NCBI GenBank assembly: GCA_905213905.1
Contig: CAJMKD010000013.1
Span: 1 to 64,000 of the forward strand
Reading direction: 5' to 3'
Source of the DNA: an uncultured Sutterella sp.
GTDB taxonomy: Bacteria; Pseudomonadota; Gammaproteobacteria; Burkholderiales; Burkholderiaceae_F
Length of the DNA stretch: 64,000 nt
Of this stretch, positions 16,316 to 24,150 are shown in pieces. The stretch's first letter is position 1, and each line of letters starts with the position of its first letter. The position numbers and the translations under genes are program-made. A model generated the notes under the pieces. The model made no database searches, had not been told where the DNA came from, and saw only the letters and a list, made by a program, of their open reading frames with translations.

Positions 16316-16999
16316 ATGATGAACGAACAATCCGTCGCCGATCGGCGCAGCATTCCCTGCCGTGAAGCGGCGCTTGCGGCTGCAGACTTCGCCGCACAGG
16401 TGTTTCTTGCGCCGGAGCTCCCCGAATTAGAGACCAAGGTGCGCGCCCTTGTGCCGCACCTTTTGGAATGCTTCAGCGCCGACGAAAGCGAAGGCGCCAG
16501 CGCGCTTCGCGCGAAGCTCGCCGCTTTCGACTGCACGGCGCTTGAAGCCGATGCGCTCACGGTTCGCCGCGAACACGCCAAGCTCTTCTTAGGCGTCGGC
16601 GAATCGACGATTCCGCTCTCCATCTCCGTCTGGACGAGCGAAAAGGGGCTGCTTCGCCAGGAAGCGAGCGAAACCTGCCGCAAGGCATATGCCGATGCGG
16701 GGATTGCGCTCGACGACGATGCCCCCTACGATCCCGATCATGTCGGCACGGCCTTCGCTTTCCTCTCGCTTCTCGAAATGCGCGCCGAAGCCGCCCGGGA
16801 AGCCGCTGCGGAAGGCGAGGAGCCCGAAGAGGCCGATCAGGATGCAGAAACGGTGGATCCGACCGTTTTCTACCGCACGGTCGTTGCGCCTTCGCTTCGC
16901 GGGATTCTCGCGCGAATCCTCGAGCGCACCGATGCGCCTTTCTACCGAGCGGTTGCGTCGCTCTACGGCATGCTCGACGAGGCGCACGTCTTCGGCTGA
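16316..16999 (+). CDS. TorD/DmsD-family molybdoenzyme or Tat chaperone
   Basis: 227 aa, cytoplasmic, helical. Family motifs: REHAKLFLGVGESTIPLSISVWTSE in pieces, and PDHVGTAFAFLSLLEM, which corresponds to the conserved (D)H(I/V)xxxLxFL segment. TorD-like proteins bind Tat signal peptides and help load cofactor into periplasmic redox enzymes. The only molybdoenzyme in the window is at 24151-26403, 7 kb away; its partner could also be one of the nearby Tat flavoproteins. An acidic low-complexity insert (EGEEPEEADQDAE) interrupts the domain. Two start codons, ATG-ATG at 16316/16319, are possible. Confidence 0.8.
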   Translation: MMNEQSVADRRSIPCREAALAAADFAAQVFLAPELPELETKVRALVPHLLECFSADESEGASALRAKLAAFDCTALEADALTVRREHAKLFLGVGESTIPLSISVWTSEKGLLRQEASETCRKAYADAGIALDDDAPYDPDHVGTAFAFLSLLEMRAEAAREAAAEGEEPEEADQDAETVDPTVFYRTVVAPSLRGILARILERTDAPFYRAVASLYGMLDEAHVFG

Positions 17000-17065
17000 C
17001 GAAGCGCTCCGAAGCTGCGCGCGGGGCGCAGGACGCCTGTTGCCTGATCGCCCCGCCCTTTTCTC

Positions 17066-17100
17066 AAAGCCGGCTGGTTGAGAAGACCAGCCGGCTTTTT
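17066..17100. terminator. Bidirectional intrinsic terminator
   Basis: AAAGCCGGCTGGT (17066-17078) pairs perfectly with ACCAGCCGGCTTT (17086-17098), with T-rich ends on both strands. It separates the torD-like gene from the convergent MerR-type gene. Confidence 0.85.
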
Positions 17101-17185
17101 CCAGCGCGCCAAAATGATTTTCTTCTGACGAGGAAGCTTCGCCTGAATTTGATTGAATTCGGTCGATGTCATCGGCATCGCTCGC

Positions 17186-18013
17186 CTAGCAAATCGGAAT
17201 AATGAATCGGCCGACGCCCACTTTGTCCGTGCCGTCTGCTTCGCAGAACTTCATTTCGTTGATTAGCAGTCCCGTTCCCGCAGTGCGGAAGCCGAGCTCG
17301 CGCATCAAGTGAAACGCCGGATGACGGCCTGCCGCAATATCCTCCATTTTGAAGGCATCGACCAGTTCGCAAAAATGAAAAACCAACGCTTTTTCAAACG
17401 TGAGTCGGATGACTGATCCGTTGACAGGCAGCCGATGCGCCTTCAAAAGACTTTCCGGAATCGTCAGCCCCCAGCGAATCGTGCCGTTCCGTTCGTTCGA
17501 GGGCTCAATCATCAGCGCAGACTTGGTGACGGGCAGCCAGGCAGCCCATTCCTTCAGAAGATCATAGATGCGCTCATCGGTGAGAAATTCATGCCTGCAG
17601 GTGTGCGGCAGAAAACAATACGGCTCAATGGCTCGAATTTCCCAGTCGATCGGCTTGATCTGCCGCTTGGCATACCAATCCTGAATCCGTTCCTGTTCCG
17701 CAATGATGCCCTGCATCCGCTCAACCTTCCGACGAAGCGTCTGCGTTTTTTCTTCGAGGTCCATCATCGCAGCCTTGGCATTTGACGAAAGCAGCCCGCT
17801 CATTTCTTTGACTGCAAAGCCATAGTTTCGCAGTCGCAGGCATTCGATGATTCGAGCCGATTGATTGAATGGAAAAAATCGGTACCCGCTTTCGCGCTGC
17901 TGCACGTTGACAAGTCCGGCGCTTTCGTAATGCTTCAAAAATTCCGAAGTCACGCCGAGAAATCCGGCGAAGTCGCCGATTCGATAAAGCTTTTCTGGTC
18001 GGATTTCTTGCAT
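17186..18013 (-). CDS. MerR-type transcriptional regulator with large effector domain
   Basis: About 275 aa. N-terminal MerR winged helix: YRIGDFAGFLGVTSEFLKHYESAGLV, then RESGYRFFPFNQSARIIECLRLRNYGF. A coiled-coil linker (~85-120) follows. The C-terminal ~150 residues look like a GyrI/Rob-type small-molecule binding domain, with no metal-binding Cys pattern. Such regulators usually sense hydrophobic organic ligands. AGGAGAG precedes the ATG at 18013. Divergent from the FMN/FAD reductase and porin, which are the likely targets. Confidence 0.8.
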   Translation of the reverse strand: MQEIRPEKLYRIGDFAGFLGVTSEFLKHYESAGLVNVQQRESGYRFFPFNQSARIIECLRLRNYGFAVKEMSGLLSSNAKAAMMDLEEKTQTLRRKVERMQGIIAEQERIQDWYAKRQIKPIDWEIRAIEPYCFLPHTCRHEFLTDERIYDLLKEWAAWLPVTKSALMIEPSNERNGTIRWGLTIPESLLKAHRLPVNGSVIRLTFEKALVFHFCELVDAFKMEDIAAGRHPAFHLMRELGFRTAGTGLLINEMKFCEADGTDKVGVGRFIIPIC

Positions 18014-18386
18014 TCTCTCCTGCCTTTCTTCAGCCGAACACCGCAAGTCAGCACGACAAAGCGTGCCGCGCCATTGAACGATCGCTGTCCGTACAACGCG
18101 TGCTTCAGCGGATCATTCACGGTTGCACCAACTAGGAATAACCCTTGGAATTTTCAGTCAAATTAACCATTAATAGGTATCTTTCTTGCGGGCTACACCA
18201 GTCAGCTTCGGCGCTTTCCTTCGTTCTTTTTGAATAAAAATTAGGGTTAGTAATTACGCATAGACTTTTATCGAACGATAAGTGATATCCCAATCGAGAT
18301 ACTTGACCTGCATCAAACCCGCACTCATAGACTTTTTCCCCGCAGCAACGCTCCGCTTTGCGCACTCATTCGAAAGAGATAGGAAA
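18014..18386. promoter_or_regulatory. 373-bp divergent control region with dyad TTATCG-AA-CGATAA
   Basis: AT-rich compared with the flanks. It holds the inverted repeat TTATCG/CGATAA at 18268-18281 and, on the plus strand, TTGACC (18303-18308), a possible -35. A half-convincing -10 (TAGACT) follows after 19 bp, a spacing typical of MerR-controlled promoters. The promoter call is tentative. Confidence 0.4.
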
Positions 18387-20348
18387 ATGTCCAAGCAGTT
18401 TTCTCGCCGCGCATTTCTGCGCACGACGCTCGCGACCGGCGCCTCCATGGCTGCCGCAGCCGCGCATGCAACCCCCGCCGGCATTTACAAGCCCGGCACA
18501 TACTCGGCCAAGGCAGCCGGCATCGGCGGCGACGTCATCGTCACGATGACGTTCGAGCACGATCGAATCACCGATGTGGTCCTCGATGTTTCTCACGAAA
18601 CGCCGTCGATCGGCCAGGCAGCCGCAGAAACGCTGAAAAAGTCCCTCATGACGGCGCAGAGCGCCAGCATCGATGCTGTTTCTGGCGCATCCATCACTTC
18701 CCGCGCCGTTCAGCAGGCGGCAGCCAAGTGCATCGCCCAAGCGAAGGGCGAAATCCCTGTTGAAGTGCTCACCGAAGCCAAAGAAGCCGAAGACGACGGC
18801 GATTGGCTCGGCAAGCCGCCGGAAATCGCAGAAAAAGACATCATCAACACCGTCAACACCGACATCCTCGTCGTCGGCTGCGGCACGGGCGGCATGTTCG
18901 CCGTTGCTTCCGCTGCCGAAGCCGGCGCCAAGGTGATCGGCATCGATCGTTTTCCTGTCGGCACCGGCGTCCGTGAGGACCTCGGCGCGATCGACTCCCG
19001 CTATCAGAAGAAGTGGGGCACGAAGATCGATAAATTCGAATTCATCGCCATGGCGACGCAGTATGCGGGCGGCCATATCCAGCAGGAGCTCGTCAAGCTG
19101 TGGTGCGACGAATCCGGCGCTGTGATCGACTGGTTCGGCGACCGTCTCGCCGAACGCGGCATTGAACTCTGGCACGAATCAGGCGACAGCGACGATCAAA
19201 CGCGCTACAAGCATTTTCCCATCGGCCACTCGCCTCGCCTGCCGCTCGGCAAGGACGGCAAGGAGCTCATCAATCTCAACACGGTCCTTTTCGACTATGC
19301 CGTGAAGCACGGCGCTCGGTTTGACTACAGCATGAAGATGGTCAAGCTCGAGAAGAACAAGGGCCGTGTGACAGGCTGCATCGCTGAAAATGCCGACGGC
19401 AAGTTTGTCCGCTACAACGCCAAGAAAGGCGTCGTGGTTGCCACGGGCGGCTATGCGCAGAACTTTAAGATGATGGAAGCGCTTCAGCCCTGGAACCTGC
19501 GCATCGTCGGCCGAAGCGGCGCCATGCCTGGCGCTCGCGGCGACGGCATCCGAGCCTGTCTTTGGGTCGGCGCCAAGATGGATGAAACCCATTCAATGAT
19601 GATGTTCGACCGCTGCGCCCTCCGGCCCGATCAGACGCCCGGCGCCGACACCATCCGCTCAGGCGACAGCGGCTTCTTCTGGATGGGCTCGCAGCCGTGG
19701 CTCAAAGTCAATAAGGACGGCCGCCGCTTCATGAATGAATCCGGCACTTACGAAAACATCCTGCATGCTGACGAATACCAGAAAGGGCACTGCCACTACA
19801 CGCTCTTTGACAGCAACTGGGTGAAATACGCAGAACAGTTCAAGATGCACGGCTGCTCGCGGCTCTTCCAGTTTGAAAACGGCGCCGATCCCAACATTTC
19901 CTGGAAGGTCGTTGCAGAAAAGATGCTGCCCGACCTGATCGAAAAGGGCTTCGTTCAGAAGGCCGACACGATTGAAGCGCTTGCTGAAAAACTGGGCATT
20001 CCGCCGCATCAGCTCAAAGCCACCGTCGAACGCAACAACCAGCTCGCGCGCGAGGGCGTCGACGTCGACTTCGGCAAGGAAAAGCATCGGCTCTCTCCTC
20101 TGGACCGCGCCCCCTTCTACGGCGCCAAAAACACAGGCTGGATGCTCTGCACGATGGACGGCATTCAAATCAACACGAATCTGAACGCCATCGACACCGA
20201 CGGCAATCCGATCCCCGGCCTCTATGTGATCGGCAATGACTCGGGCGGCTACTTCGCCAACGAATACCCGAATCTCGCCACCGGCATGGCCTGCGGCCGC
20301 ACAGTGACTTTCGGCCGCCTCGTCGGTCTGCGCCTCGCCAAGGCCTGA
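18387..20348 (+). CDS. Tat-exported reductase with FMN_bind and FAD domains, atypical active site
   Basis: 653 aa. Tat signal SRRAFLRTTLATGASMAAAAAHA; FMN_bind domain (~34-115) with DAVSGASITSRA, where the residue after SGA (S102) is the expected covalent FMN site made by ApbE; FAD_binding_2 domain from ~155 with GCGTGG (164-169). The fumarate-reductase residues are missing: the HxMGG-type His is replaced in MLCTMDG (C588), the C-terminal Arg motif is replaced by ANEYPNL (624-630), and the mid-domain Arg by NESGTYE (450-456). NDSGGYFANEYPN is typical of a group common in gut Actinobacteria and Sutterella-like bacteria. It should therefore act on a different substrate class. Start ATG at 18387 with GATAGGA. 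A porin follows. Confidence 0.88.
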   Translation: MSKQFSRRAFLRTTLATGASMAAAAAHATPAGIYKPGTYSAKAAGIGGDVIVTMTFEHDRITDVVLDVSHETPSIGQAAAETLKKSLMTAQSASIDAVSGASITSRAVQQAAAKCIAQAKGEIPVEVLTEAKEAEDDGDWLGKPPEIAEKDIINTVNTDILVVGCGTGGMFAVASAAEAGAKVIGIDRFPVGTGVREDLGAIDSRYQKKWGTKIDKFEFIAMATQYAGGHIQQELVKLWCDESGAVIDWFGDRLAERGIELWHESGDSDDQTRYKHFPIGHSPRLPLGKDGKELINLNTVLFDYAVKHGARFDYSMKMVKLEKNKGRVTGCIAENADGKFVRYNAKKGVVVATGGYAQNFKMMEALQPWNLRIVGRSGAMPGARGDGIRACLWVGAKMDETHSMMMFDRCALRPDQTPGADTIRSGDSGFFWMGSQPWLKVNKDGRRFMNESGTYENILHADEYQKGHCHYTLFDSNWVKYAEQFKMHGCSRLFQFENGADPNISWKVVAEKMLPDLIEKGFVQKADTIEALAEKLGIPPHQLKATVERNNQLAREGVDVDFGKEKHRLSPLDRAPFYGAKNTGWMLCTMDGIQINTNLNAIDTDGNPIPGLYVIGNDSGGYFANEYPNLATGMACGRTVTFGRLVGLRLAKA

Positions 20349-20508
20349 CGGCAACAGCCGCTTAACCGTTCTCTCCTGAGCCCGGTCGCGACGCTTTCGA
20401 GCTTTGCGATCGGGCGACCGCCCCCTCTTCATTTCCGAAGCCACTCGGATTCCAGAACTGTCGCTTTGTCCGTTCAGTTTCCGAATCACAAAAAGGAACA
20501 TCGCCAAA

Positions 20509-21630
20509 ATGAAATGCTCTCTTTTTTCCGCCGCGCTCTTGAGCGCTCTCTCGCTGCACAGCGCCTGCGCCGGCGCTTCGAACGTTGAACTTTACGGCGT
20601 CCTTGACTACGGCATCACCTGGCAGAAAAGCAGTGCCGTGAACGGCATGGACGAATCGACGGTTCAGATGGTTTCCGGCCAGTACATCGGTTCTCGCTTC
20701 GGCATCAAGGCGACGGAAGAGCTCGCCGACAGCATCAAAGTCGGTGTTGTCCTCGAAAACGGCTTCGGCTCCGACACGGGCGCCATGAGCCAGGGCGGAC
20801 GTCTCTTCGGCCGCGATGCGCGTCTTTTCATCGACGGCAGCTTCGGCTATCTATCCTTCGGCCGCATGGGCTCCATGGTGGGCGGCAACGGCCCGTACGC
20901 TCGGTTCGGCCACGTTGTTAGCCCCTTCTCCTGCGGCTGGGGCGACCTCGGCGGCCACCTTCAGGTGGTCTCCCTCGGCTACGAATTCATCGACAATGCC
21001 GTTGCCTATACCACGCCGAAGTTCGCCGGCGTTGACGCTACCGTGCAGTATTCATTCGGAACCGACACGACGAAATTCAACGACGGTTCAGAAGGCAAGT
21101 CAAGCGTCGAGCGCATGCTGAGCGGTGCGGTTCGCTTCCAGAATGAGGCGCTGATGGTGGCCGCCGGCATCGAAACCATCAACTACGCGCAGCCCGCTGC
21201 CGATCTCGCGAAGCTTGACGATGCCATTTCGTACAACCTCGGCGCCAACTATGACGCCGGATGGGCAAAGCTTTACTTTTATGCGCAGCTTTTTGACAAC
21301 TACACCGCGGCAGCCAGAACAACGACCTTCTCCGACCCGAGCGGCGTAGACGGCTACGGCATCAACATCGGCTTCGATGCCCCCGCCTTCGGCGGCACTG
21401 TCAAGGCGAGCTTCGGCTACGGCGACTTCGAGGCGAGTGCCTCGAAGGATTTCTCCATGAAGACAACGCAGGCTGCGCTCGGCTATCTTTATCCGATGAG
21501 CCGCTTGACCTCGATTTATTCCGCGGTCAACTGGATTCGTTCTGATTATTCGACAGCCTACGAAGCGCAGCATCCCCAGGCCAAGGAAGACGTCTACGCC
21601 GCAACCGTAGGCATCATGCACAAATTCTGA
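20509..21630 (+). CDS. Gram-negative porin (Porin_4 type)
   Basis: 373 aa. Signal peptide MKCSLFSAALLSALSLHSACAGA, then NVELYGVLDYGITW, IGSRFGIKATEELADSIKVG and a terminal MHKF. Diverged from the porin at 12800 but of the same family. AAAGGA precedes the ATG at 20509. It lies 160 bp after the FMN/FAD reductase and is probably co-expressed, so the reductase-porin pairing of the first module is repeated here. Confidence 0.88.
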   Translation: MKCSLFSAALLSALSLHSACAGASNVELYGVLDYGITWQKSSAVNGMDESTVQMVSGQYIGSRFGIKATEELADSIKVGVVLENGFGSDTGAMSQGGRLFGRDARLFIDGSFGYLSFGRMGSMVGGNGPYARFGHVVSPFSCGWGDLGGHLQVVSLGYEFIDNAVAYTTPKFAGVDATVQYSFGTDTTKFNDGSEGKSSVERMLSGAVRFQNEALMVAAGIETINYAQPAADLAKLDDAISYNLGANYDAGWAKLYFYAQLFDNYTAAARTTTFSDPSGVDGYGINIGFDAPAFGGTVKASFGYGDFEASASKDFSMKTTQAALGYLYPMSRLTSIYSAVNWIRSDYSTAYEAQHPQAKEDVYAATVGIMHKF

Positions 21631-21722
21631 CTATCTCTTTCACGAAGCCGCGTGACGCTTCGCAGGCTCGTCCTGCGGCAATAAAAGCAGCTTCCGTCCG
21701 AAAAACGCAGCAGCATCTCAGC

Positions 21723-21759
21723 GGCTGCGGCCCCCATCACCAGCATGAAGGCCGCAGCC
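21723..21759. terminator. Hairpin between convergent porin and hutW genes
   Basis: GGCTGCGGCC (21723-21732) pairs with GGCCGCAGCC (21750-21759). No good T-run; a likely but unproven terminator. Confidence 0.45.
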
Positions 21760-21772
21760 GGCATGAGGCATT

Positions 21773-23236
21773 TCATTCGGACCGGCTTCGATCCGCTTCC
21801 TCCACAGGACGGTAGACGCTCTCAAAAGCCTGCGCGGGCAGGCCCGACGCATCCTTGGAGAGCTTTTTCGTGAGGCTCGACACCAAAAACTGCGCCATCG
21901 TCACGTGCCAGAAGCGGCCGGCCGTGGTCGGGGAATAAAGATCGCCCGACTTTGTGAGAAGCCCGGCCGAAATCCACTGCGAGAGGAGTGGCTCGGCCAG
22001 CGCATCGAGAGAAACGTCGAACGCTTCGCCGATCGCCTTGAGACTGAAGGGCCCCTGCTCGACCGCGGAAGCGACCGTGCGCATGAGATGCCAGTTGGCT
22101 GTGGGCTTCAGAAGCGCAAAGACGGGCTTTTCGCCTTCGGCGAGGCGCTTTTCCCAAGCCGCAAGGCGCCGCTCCGTCATGAAGGTGTGTCCGGCGATTC
22201 TGCCGCCCGCGCCTGAGCCGAAAGCGAGGCAGTCGAACGCGGTCTTCGCGAGCGAGTTGTAGCGGTTGCGCTCCTTGGGCGTGCGCTGCCAGTGCGTGTT
22301 TGAAATCCGCGTCCACCTCGAATCGGAGCCCAGCACCGCGTCTGCGCGCGCAAAGCGGTCTGCCGCCTCGGCAAGGGTTGCCGCCGGCGGAATGGCGCCC
22401 GCATTGATGCGCTTGGCGAGCGGCGACTTCGCAAAGACATTGAGCTGATAGCAGTCGATGCCGTCGATCGGAAGCGAGCGCGCCGTCTCAAGGTCGTCCT
22501 CCCAAACCTCCGCCGTCTGCCATGGGAACCCGTAGATCAGATCGATGACGACGGCAAATTCCGGGTAGCGCGCCGCGCGCTCGAGCGCAGCGAGAATCTC
22601 CGGACGGCCGTCAAGCCGCATCATGGCGCGGCGAATGTCGCCGTTGAAGGTCTGCACGCCGATCGAAAGCCGGTTGACGCCGGCACGGGCCGCTGCGTCA
22701 AGCCGCTCGGGCGTCATGTCGTGCACGCGCCCTTCGAGCGTGATTTCGCAGTCGGGCGAGAGCGGCAGATGGCGGCGCGCCGCGCCCACCACCTTTGCAA
22801 TGTCAGAGGGCGCAAGCGCCGAAGGCGTTCCGCCCCCGAAATAGAGCGCAGAGATATCCCCGCCCTCACCCTTCGCTTGAATCCGCCGATCCGCCCAGAG
22901 CGCAAATTCACCGGCAAGGCGCTCCGCATAGCGGGCCGAGGCCGCCTCGGAAAAAGGGTTCTGATAGAACATGCAGTAAAGGCACCGGGTGCTGCAGAAA
23001 GGCACCTGGACATAGGCGACCGCCTGCGCCGTGCGCGTCTCGTTCGAAAGCGTCTCAAGCTTGGCGCGCGCGGCGCCCCACATCATCGGGAGTCCGATCG
23101 GACCGGCATGCACCGTCGCCTTGGCGCGGAAGGCCGCGTGGAGCGGATCGCGCACGTTGGCATGGTAGGCCTCGTCGCCCTCGCGGCCGATGAAGCGCTT
23201 GAGCGCCGCCACGCCCGCCTCAAACGAAAACTGCAT
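21773..23236 (-). CDS. hutW: HutW/ChuW-type radical SAM enzyme, anaerobic heme degradation
   Basis: 487 aa. HemN-like radical SAM fold: CSTRCLYC (C81, C85, C88) binds the 4Fe-4S cluster, followed by YFGGGTPSAL and NRLSIGVQTFN. The extra Met/Gly-rich N-terminus (IGLPMMWG) and C-terminal HemN_C-like region with SGAGGRIAGHTF fit the ChuW/HutW methyltransferases, which open heme without oxygen to give anaerobilin. ChuW/HutW usually sit with heme uptake and HutX/HutZ genes; none are near, so HemN or HemW paralogy cannot be fully excluded. AAGGAG precedes the ATG at 23236. Confidence 0.78.
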   Translation of the reverse strand: MQFSFEAGVAALKRFIGREGDEAYHANVRDPLHAAFRAKATVHAGPIGLPMMWGAARAKLETLSNETRTAQAVAYVQVPFCSTRCLYCMFYQNPFSEAASARYAERLAGEFALWADRRIQAKGEGGDISALYFGGGTPSALAPSDIAKVVGAARRHLPLSPDCEITLEGRVHDMTPERLDAAARAGVNRLSIGVQTFNGDIRRAMMRLDGRPEILAALERAARYPEFAVVIDLIYGFPWQTAEVWEDDLETARSLPIDGIDCYQLNVFAKSPLAKRINAGAIPPAATLAEAADRFARADAVLGSDSRWTRISNTHWQRTPKERNRYNSLAKTAFDCLAFGSGAGGRIAGHTFMTERRLAAWEKRLAEGEKPVFALLKPTANWHLMRTVASAVEQGPFSLKAIGEAFDVSLDALAEPLLSQWISAGLLTKSGDLYSPTTAGRFWHVTMAQFLVSSLTKKLSKDASGLPAQAFESVYRPVEEADRSRSE

Positions 23237-23410
23237 TTCTGTGGCTCCTTTTCGAGAAATGACGCGCCGATCTGTCGTCCTTCCGACAATCATAGAGTGC
23301 GAAAAGGCGCTTTATGAATAGCGCCGCTCACTGGCAACCTACCTCTTTTGCGTGAGGGCCTCCCGTAAGCCAGGCCGCCGGGCGCGCTCGGAGCTTCGCG
23401 CCGCGGCATG

Positions 23411-23451
23411 AAAAAAAGGCCTGCGCTGCGGGGCTCCCGTTTGCGCAGGCC
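23411..23451 (-). terminator. Intrinsic terminator of the molybdoenzyme operon
   Basis: GGCCTGCGC (23418-23426) pairs with GCGCAGGCC (23443-23451); on the minus strand it is followed by seven T. A second hairpin, CCGGTCCG/CGGACCGG (23463-23487), lies between it and the stop codon. Confidence 0.85.
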
Positions 23452-23497
23452 GTTTCTAATGTCCGGTCCGCACTGGCGGCGGACCGGCAGCTCACCA

Positions 23498-24139
23498 TCA
23501 GAGCTTCGTCGTCATGCCTTCAACATTGAGCACTGAAGACACATAGCGGATCTTGGGCTCAGTGCCGGCCTTGGCGTTGAGGGCCTTGGCCTTCGCGGCA
23601 AGCTCTTTGGCTTCGCCTTCGGGCTTTTCCCAGTCGACGAAGACGAGCGCGCCGATGCCGCAGGCTTCCACGCAGGCGGGCTTCATGCCCTTGCTCGTGC
23701 GGTGCGTGCAGAGCGTGCAGTGCTCGGCCTTGCCCGGGGAGCGCATCACCCACTCGCGCTCGGGCGCGGGAGCGAGCGGCGCCTTGCCGCCGAAGTAGTC
23801 CTTATCGCTGCGCCCTTCCGTATTGAACATCGGGACGCCGTAGGGGCAGGCCGCGAGGCACATCTTGCAGCCGATGCACTTCTTGTGGTCGACGAGCACT
23901 TCGCCGCCCGGACCGCGATGGATCGCCTTCGCGGGGCAGACCTTCATGCAAGCGGGATTTTCGCAGTGCATGCAGGACATGCGGAAGTAGCTGATGACAT
24001 TCTTCTCGATGTTTTCCTCGCGATGGATGCGCTCGTAGAAGATGCCGGGCGCTACGCGGTTTTCTTCCTTGCAGGCAATCGCGCAGGCATGGCAGCCGAC
24101 GCATTTGTCGACGTTGACGATGATTCCGAATTTCGACAT
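23498..24139 (-). CDS. Four-cluster ferredoxin subunit of a molybdoenzyme (DmsB/PhsB type)
   Basis: 213 aa with four Cys-rich 4Fe-4S motifs: CVGCHACAIAC, CMHCENPACMKVC, CIGCKMCLAACPYG and CTLCTH...CVEAC. This is the electron-transfer subunit of DMSO-reductase-family enzymes; it carries no own signal and would be exported bound to the Tat-bearing catalytic subunit. Start ATG at 24139 with GGAGAGG. It begins 11 bp after the catalytic gene. No DmsC/NrfD membrane anchor follows, so the quinol contact is missing from this operon. Confidence 0.9.
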   Translation of the reverse strand: MSKFGIIVNVDKCVGCHACAIACKEENRVAPGIFYERIHREENIEKNVISYFRMSCMHCENPACMKVCPAKAIHRGPGGEVLVDHKKCIGCKMCLAACPYGVPMFNTEGRSDKDYFGGKAPLAPAPEREWVMRSPGKAEHCTLCTHRTSKGMKPACVEACGIGALVFVDWEKPEGEAKELAAKAKALNAKAGTEPKIRYVSSVLNVEGMTTKL

Positions 24140-24150
24140 GTGTCCTCTCC

